A stretch of DNA of 60,986 bases from Chara braunii (lineage: Eukaryota; Streptophyta; Charophyceae; Charales; Characeae), in the NCBI GenBank assembly GCA_003427395.1, contig BFEA01000089.1, positions 2,947,521-3,008,506 of the forward strand. Reading direction: 5' to 3'. Shown piece after piece: positions 53,226 to 60,986 of the stretch; within the stretch, counting starts at the first letter, position 1; each line of letters opens with the position of its first letter. The position numbers and the translations under genes were made by a program. The notes beneath the pieces were generated by a model, which had not been told where the DNA came from, did not search any database, and worked only from the letters and a program-made list of their open reading frames with translations.

Positions 53226-54521
53226 GGCATTGCCAAGGGACTACAAGCTCATCTTCGAAGACTTGACAAAGGTGGATGCGGTGGTTTCCCTTCGTCTACC
53301 CTTGGACTTCCCGGATCTCTTTCTACTGCACAGTCTCCCGCTGGTGGAGACACAGTGGTATGGGTTGGCTAGCAACCCCCCAACGGGCGGACAAGGATGC
53401 ATTGTGCAGCGGGTACCTGAAAACAGCGCAAGGGACAGGTCATAATTCAGCGAGAAAAATTCTGTCATCAGGCGGCCCGCTGCGTGGGGCTAGAGAGGCT
53501 GCCTTTCTGACACGATTCTGTATGTTCTCAGCCGAAGCCGGGTAATGGCCCTGGTATTTGAAACAGCAGTCAATGTTACATCTGGGACGCTGGAACCGGT
53601 TTCCAGCAGGTGCGGCTCCCCACCAATAGAGGGAGCAACTGGCGCGGGACGTACTAGAGGCGGATGCTCGTATCACTCCGTCTGAGGTCTGATTTTTCGA
53701 GAGAAGAAGAAAAGTGTGAGGAACGAGCCCTCAAGGAGCCCTGTCAGACATCACATGTTCTGGGCTAAGGCCCCAGCAAGCCGAGCGCCCGCCCTAAGTG
53801 AAGGCGGCCTGAATATTCGTCAAAGGCCAAATTTCGACATTTTCATATGTGGGTATTCAGGCTCTCGCAGCACGCCAGTTGGTTGGGCAGACGTGTGAGC
53901 CGTACTAAGCTGCGTCGTACAGTTGGACGAGGCCTTGACAGTTGCGCCTGGGCACGTACACGCGAAGCAGGGCCGATACATTGGGAAGCGGGTCATCGGC
54001 CTTTGGAAAAGCAGAACTGCTGATGCACCTACCTGGGGGCCCTGCATAGATGCAGCAAACAGCCCAAGTCCGGAGACTCAGGCCGTGCCCAACTGAAAAG
54101 GGCCCAGGCCCTCAACTGTAGTCTCGGGCCTGGGCGCAGGGTTCGAGGCCCAACCGGAAGCTACTGGAAGCTTCCAGCCAGGCCACATGCAGCATCGAGG
54201 AGGCTGCCACTTCCACAAAAGGAGTGGGGCAGTCCAGGCCAGGGATTTTGGCCAGTGCACGCAATGCGGAAGTGCTGCTGCGCTATCGCTTGATGCTGCG
54301 CTGCTGCCAAGGGTGCTGACGGGGTGCGTAGTGGTGAAGTGGGGCGCTGCAGGGCAGTGGGGCGCAGGCGGCCATAGCCGGGCTGCTGGGCGCCAGGGGG
54401 TACAGCAGGTGATCTGATGGTCTTCAGGGAAGGAGGCGCAGTGTGGGGTAATGAAGGTCTGATTGAGAGTGATGAGATGATTACCTGGTGCATGAAGAGA
54501 GGTCGGGTATGGAATTGACAG
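53226..54521. other. No gene seen
   Basis: Short GC-rich frames without domains. Perfect 10-bp hairpin GCCCAGGCCC / GGGCCTGGGC at 54102-54135. GCCATAGCC at 54371. Confidence 0.4.
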
Positions 54522-55605
54522 TCATGTACGATCTGGCACCACACCGGTAGGTGACTTGAAGATGTCGGCGAACTCGTCCAGCAACCGCACCACCCGGGGG
54601 TCCGAAGACAAGTCCGTGGGTGAAGAGTCGGCTACTGCGACGGTCCGTAGGAAACATAGGCCGATTTCCTCGGGCTGCTCGTAAGCGCAAGTTGCCCGGA
54701 ATGATTTGGCCGTCACCACTTGGCACCTAATCGAAGGGTGCGGAAGAGGAATAGTACACGCCACTTCGGCGCCGAAGGTGTCGCGAACACTAAGAGTCCG
54801 CCGGTGGAAGTTGACCGTGTGATCCGCACTTGCAGGCCAAGGCATTCCGATAATGATGTCGAAGTCCGTGTCCAAAATGTCGAACGTCACCGGTTCGCAT
54901 GCATGAGGTGCGAAATACACCGGTACGGCCTCGATGTAGCGGTCGATATGTTGCTGCGTCCTTCCGTCCGCCAACTTGATCGCCGTCGGGTTTGCCTTCC
55001 TTCGAACTTGTGCACCAAGGCCAGCCCTTTGCATGAAGGCTTGGCTCATAAAATTGCGAGACGCGCTGCTATCCAGCAAAGCGCTGCAGGACGCTTGCCC
55101 AACTTGGATGCGGACATAGAGTAGCGGTGCGTTGTTGTCGTCGTACCGCTGATTGTGAAATTCGCGGGCCACCTTCGTAACATACGCAAGGATGTCCCCC
55201 ACCGCGACTTCGTCATCCGTCGACGAAGTTGGTGGTGCATAGAAGGATAAGTATGTGTGGAGATGAGCGCATAGTGCTGCACATTGCGGTCCCGACAAGC
55301 GGCCCGTGGTCGGGAGAGGAAGCCATGCAAAGTCCTCGGACGTGAGCGGGTCCAGTACCTCTATGTTGAACTCGCGCCCCGAATCCCGTGAAGAACCAGT
55401 TGAAGACGATAGGTTGCCGCTGCCGGACGGAAAAGATGCTGCACACACGTCTTGTCCTTGAGCTTGAGTACCCAGCGTAGGAATGAGCCGGACAGCATAG
55501 TCCTCAAAGGAATAAAGGAGAGGAGGACTATCGACTTCCGCATGTGCCTCGGAACGAAGGGCGGTCAGCCGCGAAGTGACCGATTCCGGAGGCGTCGAGA
55601 GTGTC
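54522..55605 (-). pseudogene. Element E protease region
   Basis: The frame is open from about 55605; the annotated Met is at 55448. Upstream text (T-L-S-T-P-P-E-S-V and Y-S-F-E-D-Y-A-V-R-L) continues in phase and is probably genuine. The active site reads A-L-L-D-S-S-A-S-R-N-F-M: the Gly of D-S-G-A is Ser. The second half has F-D-I-I-I-G-M-P-W. It ends with D-E-F-A-D-I-F-K-S-P-T-G-V-V-P, the usual linker into RT, then a stop. Gag is in another phase, separated by ~20 bases. Confidence 0.8.
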
Positions 55606-55627
55606 GTCGATTCACTCCCGGCGGTGC

Positions 55628-57050
55628 TCAGTTTCCCGATTTGCCCTTGCCTTTCGACGGGCAGGCCACTGTCTCATGGAGATCGCTGTTGCACCATAGG
55701 CAATAGTGAAATCTCGTGCGTGCTTTGTACGCCGTTTCGGAGAGACCGTATTGGGACCATGGGTCTGGAGCTGCTGCGCCAGGCCCGGGGCTAGATGCGG
55801 TGTTTGTCTTCGCCTTGCCGCGTCCTCGGCCTTTGCCGGGGTGGCCACCTTCCCGGGCGGCTGCGAGTGTATCCCCTTCATTGGCAGACACGACCTTGCT
55901 AGTTTGGTCAAACGGCGTTGCCGCCACGACCACGGTCACTCTTGGCCGATGCTGGTCTCTGTTCGGGTGTGGCGCAGATAAACGCAGGTTCTTAGCCTCC
56001 TTGTTCGTGATAATAATCTGTGCGGCCTTGTCAAACAGTTCCGCCGTTGTCGTCAAGGTGTCCTCGACGTGAGTCAAGGCATTGCTCAGTGCCGGACACG
56101 ATCTTGAGATAAAATAGTGGCGGATGGCTTTGAACCCCATTTGGATGTCTGGGACGGATGTCAAGCGTTGGTACTCGGCAATCCAGTCGACACTCGGCAG
56201 CGTGCCTTGTTCGAAGACCATTAGCTTGTCCATTGCCTTGATCTCCGGTGGCTCTACTTGGAACCGCTTATGCCACGCCGTCTTCAGATCATCCCAACTG
56301 ATCTTGGTATGCAAGTCGCCAGCTACCACTTTGTACTTGGACAAGAGATTGTCCAACCATGCTTGGTACGCGCCCCCCGACTGGGAGTATAAGTATGTGT
56401 GGTGCTTGTGTTCTTTGACGTAGTGTAGCTGCAGCGTGAGCTCGAACTTGCGGAACCATGGAATCGGATCTGTCTTTGTCGAGTCGCAAAAGATCTCCTG
56501 CCCGTCGAACTTTGGAGCTGTCTCGCGCGGTTCCGAACTCGAGTTGTTGGCAGCAGTACAGATCCGCTGCTCCAATTGTTGCGTTGCGGTTTGTTGTGAC
56601 TGCACGCGGTCCTTGAGGGAGCCGACGTCCATCTCCAATGCTTCGAGGCGATCGGAGGTGTTGGAAGAGCTAGCATCGGGGGCGGCGACAGGTCGCTGCT
56701 CCAGCTGCCGGAGGCGGTCGTGGACTTGAGTCAGCGCGTCGTCGAGGCTATGGATGTCCTCCTGCTGTGTAATGCATGTTGCCAGGAGTTCCGTGAGATG
56801 GGAAAGGAGTAGAGCGATCTTATTTTCGCTATCCTCCATCTTGCCATTCTCGGCCTTGGCCTGCCAATCCGCTGCCATTGTGAGCAAAGTTTGCTCTCCG
56901 CTAAATATCTTCTCCCGCTGTTGAACTCGTTCTTCATCAGCAGCCTTTGCTGCTGGTTGTTGCTGCATCCGCCTGTTTCTTAGCTTCGGTAATCAGAAGC
57001 AACATCCGGGTCTGATAGGCCTCGTCCGTTTCCCCGGACTTCTGGTCCAT
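55628..57050 (-). pseudogene. gag: Element E gag with CCHC knuckle
   Basis: The main frame is 56968-55628 (446 codons), opening in Q-Q-Q-P-A-A-K. A plausible true N-terminus lies just upstream in another phase at ATG 57050-57048 (M-D-Q-K-S-G-E-T-D-E-A-Y), so one frameshift near 56965 is likely. Residues ~60-130 form Leu/Gln heptads (coiled coil). The capsid-like core has K-F-D-G-Q-E, P-I-P-W-F-R-K-F-E and W-H-K-R-F-Q-V. Near the end a C-x2-C-x4-H-x4-C knuckle (C-L-W-C ... H ... C) is followed by K-G-K-G-K. It would form the particle and package element RNA. Confidence 0.85.
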
Positions 57051-57099
57051 GACGGCTGTTTGTGAGCACAAAAGCATAGACCAGGCCGGGGCCTGCTGA

Positions 57100-57235
57100 C
57101 GTGGTACTCCCTGCTGTTGACGTGGCACTGCTGTTGGCTGACGTGGCCTGCTGACGTGGCCTGCTGACGTGTCCTGCTGACGTGTCCTGCTGACGTGGCC
57201 TGCTGACGTTGTCTGCTGACGTGGCAACTTACCAA
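57100..57235 (-). repeat. 13-bp tandem array of a TGACGTGG-type motif
   Basis: The unit CTGCTGACGTGGC (13 bp) is repeated about seven times from 57137 to 57235, with looser copies to 57100. Each unit holds TGACGT, usually TGACGTGG, a binding-site type of plant bZIP factors. It ends ~50 bases upstream of the element E gag start, in leader or LTR text. Confidence 0.85.
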
Positions 57236-57756
57236 TGCCGCCGCAGGGGGTACCCGGAGACCGAGAGAGAAGGTAAGACCAGGNGGGGCAACAACATAGG
57301 TGGGGAGGGGTGGGTGGGAAAAATCGCCCAGATAAGGAGCCACTAATCAAAAAGAAAAGCTTGAACTTGCAAAAAAAATTCGAGAAAAATAAAAATCCCA
57401 AGTTTTGCAAGTTCAGTAGGTCTCCCAACCTCGTTTGAAGTGCGAAACTATCAATGAGAAAGATTTCGAACTTCAGACTGCAAATGATTATAGAACTGTG
57501 ACTAATAGAATCCTAGTACTGCGAAAACAAAAAAAAATCCGAAAAGAAATCAAATATTCGGACTTACTCAGATGAGAGTATTCGCAGTTTGGAAAATGGT
57601 ACTGCAAGAGGGATTTCCCGTACCGTTTTCAGGAAAACGAATTTCGAAACAAATCCGAATTTCCAAATACGGGAAATGCAACAGGAAATCGAAATTTTCG
57701 AAAAGAAAGATATTCCGGATTTTTAAACTCAGTCAGACCTTTCAAAAGGAAGTATA
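57236..57756. other. AT-rich spacer with an inverted repeat
   Basis: TTGAACTTGCAAAA (57361) and TTTTGCAAGTTCA (57403) form a hairpin. TTTCGAAATT-type strings are frequent from 57600 to 57720. No domain in the short plus-strand frame at 57572. Confidence 0.5.
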
Positions 57757-58420
57757 GGATTGTTGGGCAGGACAGAGAGCAGCTCGGCTAAACACGGAAA
57801 CCCGGTGGGATTGGTTTCAAAAGAGCTACTCCACTCTCTCGTTAGAAGTGGCCAGAATCTCCAGGAAACTTGCCTCTAAGAGAAAACAAAGGAGACAAAC
57901 TTTGGAAATCGCCCTGCAAGTAGCTGAAACCAATTTGAGTGACAACCCCTCCTCATCACTCTACAATGAAATCTTTGAGAAGACACGAGAGGAATTGGCA
58001 ATGTGGAAATGGTGGGATTTGAAAAGGCTACAAATAAGAGCCAGAATGTGCGAATATGAACTTAGCGACTCAATGGCTAAGTATTTCTTTGCCCGAATCA
58101 AGGCCAACTCAAGAGCTAATACGATTGAAAGCCTCAGATCTATCACAGCCCCAGAGAGTCTAAGAACGGACAGTGAAGGGATGCTAGAAATAGCCAAGGA
58201 TTTCTACAAGAACCTCTACCAGTCTAAAACCCCTACACCAATTGCACCCAGCACAAAAGAAGCAAGGAGAAAAATGCTCCAATATTTGGAGAAGACAATA
58301 ACAATTGAACAGGCAGAGGAGCTAGACAAACCTATCACAACCGAGGAATTGCACCAAGCCCTAACAGGAATGAATAATGACAAGACACCAGGGATAAATG
58401 GATTAACGAAAGAATTCTAG
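57757..58420 (+). pseudogene. LINE F region before the RT fingers
   Basis: The frame is open from about 57757 (T-R-W-D-W-F-Q-K-S-Y upstream of the nominal start at 57848). It is rich in Arg/Lys/Glu, with A-K-Y-F-F-A-R-I-K-A-N and N-N-D-K-T-P-G-I-N-G-L-T, the last being the K-x-P-G-x-D-G-(L/F)-T box that opens LINE RT (Asn for Asp). TAG at 58418-58420 follows K-E-F, where Tyr or Phe is usual. Confidence 0.82.
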
Positions 58421-59112
58421 GAGAAATTCTGGCCCCTTTTACGATCGGATTTATTCAACTATTATAACGATTGCTGGTTCAGAGGGGGACTAGGGAACTT
58501 ACTCAGCAGCAGCGTGGTCACTCTACTGTACAAAAGGGCGACAAGGCAGACATTAAAAACTATAGACCAATCTCTCTGCTAACACTCCCATACAAAATTC
58601 TATCAAAAACTCTTTCCAATCGGATCTCCAAAATAACAAATAAGTGCTTTCATATCGACCAGACAGGTTTCATCCCGAGTAGATACATTCTAGACAACGT
58701 GCTAACATTGAATGAGGCGGTAAGGAAGATTAGGGAAAGAAGAATAAACACAACTATACTTTTCTTTGATTTTGAAAAAACCTATGATCAAGTGAATTGG
58801 GACTTCATGGAAGCATGTATGGAGGAAATGGGCGTAGGCCCGAACTTCAGGAAATGGGTTCGCATACTTTACAGAGATGCAGTCGGCTGTGTCCAAGTTA
58901 ATGGATTGTTATCAGATTATTACCCGGTAGCCCGCTCAGTCTGACAAGGAGACCCACTGGCCCCATCAATATTCTTGTTTGTAATGGAGGTCATCGCATC
59001 CTTTCTGCGCAAAGACCCTTCGATCCACAAACTCCTTGTTCTCAACGCAGGTTCGGCTCATCGGATAGATTTCCCGACAGCTATCATCTATATGGACAGT
59101 CCCGGATAGCTC
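58421..59112 (+). pseudogene. LINE F reverse transcriptase core
   Basis: After a frame change near 58520: N-Y-R-P-I-S-L-L-T-L-P-Y-K-I, G-F-I-P-S-R-Y-I-L-D-N and F-F-D-F-E-K-T-Y-D-Q-V-N-W (first catalytic Asp). A TGA at 58942-58944 replaces the Arg before Q-G-D-P-L-A-P. A string I-I-Y-M-D-S occurs where the (F/Y)-A-D-D box is expected, so the second Asp is lost. The interval from here to the G-G-L-G box is ~150 residues shorter than usual. Confidence 0.85.
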
Positions 59113-60610
59113 TATCAAAGAACTGAATCGAAAAGCCAGATCTTATCTCCGGCCAGGAGATCCTAACAAAGAAAATGGCATACCCAAGATTGCCTGGCAT
59201 TATGTCATGAGAAGTCCACAGAAGGGAGGTCTAGGAATTATAGACCCTGGAACAGAGATGAAAGCCCTACAGACCAAATGGATTATTAAAATCTTGATGA
59301 ATCCTGACTCTGCATGGAATAAACTAGCCTTGGACAGTATCAAAGCCTTGGCCCCGACACCTTCTCCAGAGGACATGTCAGGGCAATTTTGGGTCATGAA
59401 CAAGGAATGGGTCATGACTACAGGGCGAAGAAATCGAAGGGGGGATGAAGGACTAGAGGGTTACAGACCTCCTACTCCATACTGGTCAGCGCTACTTCGA
59501 ATTTGGAAAAGAATAATGCCTAACAAATCAAATAGACCTAGATCCAAGGACGAAGTACTCAGACAGCCACTCTTCGGGAATCAATGGATAACCAACGAGA
59601 ACGACAACCCCCTTCCCCTGGAACACAGATGGCTCTCCTGGGTCAAAAATGGTATATGGAAAGTCGCCCACCTGTGGGATGAGGAAAAAAAAGAATGGAA
59701 GACGGAACAAGAGATGAGTTCCCAACTGAAAGGATGCCATAAACGAGGGCCTAATCTCCAATATATCCTCAACCTCATCCCACAAGAATGGAAGGCCATA
59801 TTGACTGAAGCTGCACCCTGGAAACCAGGAGAGTGGGGGCTTCTGGTACAAGAAACGATTCCTTCCAGAGCCTTCCAGTTCTCTCACATGCAACAAAACT
59901 CGCCCACTAAGGCCACCTTCTTCTCCTTTCCAGTTTCCTGGTCCGCTACCAGTATGCGAACCATTGTCAACAATGGAATACAGTCAGAAGTCTTAGACTT
60001 CTTCCTACTTAGAAAGGTGAGAGTCCTTGGTTCCTGGCCAAAATCAATTTTCAGACCTGACACAGCGATTCACAACTTGGAGTTTGACCCAGCTGAGTGG
60101 GCATGGGCACATGATAAAACCAAGAATATCAAGTCCAAAATCCCAATTCACGAGTATACAGTCAAACTGGGATACAAATTGCTACTCAAAACCAAAGACC
60201 CTGACCCCATCATCAAGAAAAGATGGCAGACTCCGCTAGGACAGGAGGCAGACAAACTCACTCAGATTCAGTGGAAGAAGTTCAAGTCCATCAGACCAAT
60301 CAAAATCAGAAGTCTTCAATGGCTAATCACGTACGCGGCATTACCAGTAAATCAATGGCTACACATCAGACGAAAAGGTTCAGACCCCAACAGTTCCGAT
60401 CAGTGTACGGTCTGCACAGAAACAGCGGTAGAAGATATAATACACTGCCTAATACACTGTAGGGAGGCGACGGACTATTGGGCAAGAGCCTCAGCACTAT
60501 GGGACTCCCTATTCCTGACCCCCTTCCCTGAACAACCCATCCAACTTCTCCTCCTGACTAACATCCCGAGCAGTTCCAAAAGGCAGAAAGGATTTGGTTT
60601 CGAGTCGTAA
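59113..60610 (+). pseudogene. LINE F connection and C-terminal zinc-finger region
   Basis: Largest open stretch, 467 codons from a nominal start at 59207; the frame is open further left (Y-L-R-P-G-D-P-N-K). It has S-P-Q-K-G-G-L-G-I-I-D-P and M-K-A-L-Q-T-K-W-I-I-K, typical of plant LINE-1 after the RT. At the end, L-P-V-N-Q-W-L, D-Q-C-T-V-C and E-D-I-I-H-C-L-I-H-C form the C-x2-C ... H ... C finger (zf-RVT). It stops with TAA at 60608-60610. Confidence 0.85.
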
Positions 60611-60936
60611 GGAAGGTGACGTTGTGGATCATATGGAAGGAAAGATGCAGCAGGACGATTGAAGGAGTGGCCAACTCACGCGAAAAAGTTTGGACTGGGA
60701 CCAAAACGATGATGCAAGCTGAAATCCTCTGCAGATGGCGGAGGATCAAACAATCATGGACAGAGGATGAGGACCAACAAAGGAAGGCGAGACTGAGCTT
60801 CAGCAGAACTTGGCTGGTAAATGGTAAAGTGGCGGACCTAAGAGAAGACCGCATTTGCTGGAAAGACTGGCACAACTCAAGTTCAGGGAGGGGTTACCAG
60901 CAACAAACAGCGGTGGACGGGCAAAACACACTCTGA
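60611..60936 (+). pseudogene. LINE F C-terminal tail
   Basis: In the next phase T-L-W-I-I-W-K-E-R-C-S-R-T-I-E-G continues the LINE protein; it is parallel to the tail of LINE D at 52950. Ends Q-N-T-L at 60936, followed by 50 bases with no feature. Confidence 0.75.
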
Positions 60937-60986
60937 CCAAAACTGCCACAAGAGAGATCGATGGCTGCAGTATCGGAGAGACGGTT

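Larger units (their letters stand above)
54522..57050 (-). mobile_element. Element E: truncated Ty3/gypsy (gag and protease only)
   Basis: Gag and protease read from 57050 down to 54522 and the text stops at the start of pol (F-A-D-I-F-K), so RT, RNase H, integrase and the 3' LTR are missing. No PBS or LTR could be recognised upstream on the minus strand. Confidence 0.8.
57757..60936 (+). mobile_element. LINE F: LINE-1-like retrotransposon, RT to C-terminus
   Basis: RT, connection and C-terminal zinc-finger regions in order on the plus strand, broken by stops and frameshifts. The endonuclease part and ORF1 are absent. The right end approaches the window edge and no tail is visible. Confidence 0.85.

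Noticed and set aside
54120-54160. tRNA gene from a GGGTTCGAGGCCC string at 54138
   Set aside because: B-box-like text, but no A box at the right distance and no cloverleaf; the neighbouring hairpin explains the symmetry.
57100-57235. CRISPR or coding repeat protein for the 13-bp array
   Set aside because: Units are contiguous without spacers, and the peptide they encode is upstream of the gag Met.

Overview
The window is a stretch of eukaryotic nuclear DNA made almost entirely of transposable elements. There is no operon-like organisation and no rRNA, tRNA or CRISPR locus, and nearly every open reading frame that can be recognised belongs to an LTR or non-LTR retrotransposon. Three things point to a green-lineage genome: a primer-binding site of the plant initiator-Met-tRNA type at 42900, gag proteins of plant/charophyte type, and a chromodomain Ty3/gypsy element. 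From the style of the gag starting at 34266 (M-V-D-T-R-S-G-K) I would guess a charophyte alga such as Chara; that is recognition from memory, not proof. Two runs of N (13369-13558 and 31002-31891) and scattered single Ns show a draft assembly. Layout, left to right: 1-5711 is the 3' part of a decayed chromovirus (element A) with zinc-knuckle gag, protease, RT/RNase H, integrase, chromodomain, 53-bp tandem repeats, polypurine tract and 3' LTR. It abuts one arm of a very large inverted repeat: 5712-6360 is matched in reverse by about 13559-14330. These arms are built of ~125-bp subunits and bracket ~7.2 kb holding a spaced 14-base motif array (6459-7270), a dispersed repeat (7545-7770) and a 488-bp tandem duplication (12187-13005). 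From 14.3 to 27 kb there is little that can be named: hairpins, a 52-bp tandem array (18995-19215), a SINE-like unit near 21.1 kb, and two broken coding stretches of unknown family on the minus strand (16392-17187 and 23660-25101). 27029-29434 is a second inverted-repeat element full of GA/CT microsatellites. Element B (30464 to about 39070) is a Ty3/gypsy element with two LTRs in the same orientation, but its gag (34266 to 32225) lies inverted relative to its pol (34889-38137). A hairpin at 41436-41548 with 32-bp arms looks like a small DNA-transposon derivative. Element C (41810-50715) has an LTR, PBS, gag and pol on the plus strand; its RNase H is interrupted by an inverted block carrying integrase and the other LTR, after which the RNase H tail resumes on the plus strand. 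51120-53225 is a LINE-1-like copy (D) with an APE endonuclease and a C-terminal zinc finger but no RT between them. Element E (57050 to 54522, minus) is a gypsy gag plus protease cut off before RT, preceded by a 13-bp TGACGTGG-type array. 57757-60936 is a second, longer LINE-1-like copy (F). How the parts relate: this is a graveyard of nested and rearranged copies rather than cooperating genes. Every pol carries nonsense codons or frameshifts, so none looks autonomous. The most interesting signals are structural: the giant inverted repeat, internal inversions in both two-LTR gypsy elements, and a strongly repeated 9-mer, GCCATAGCC.
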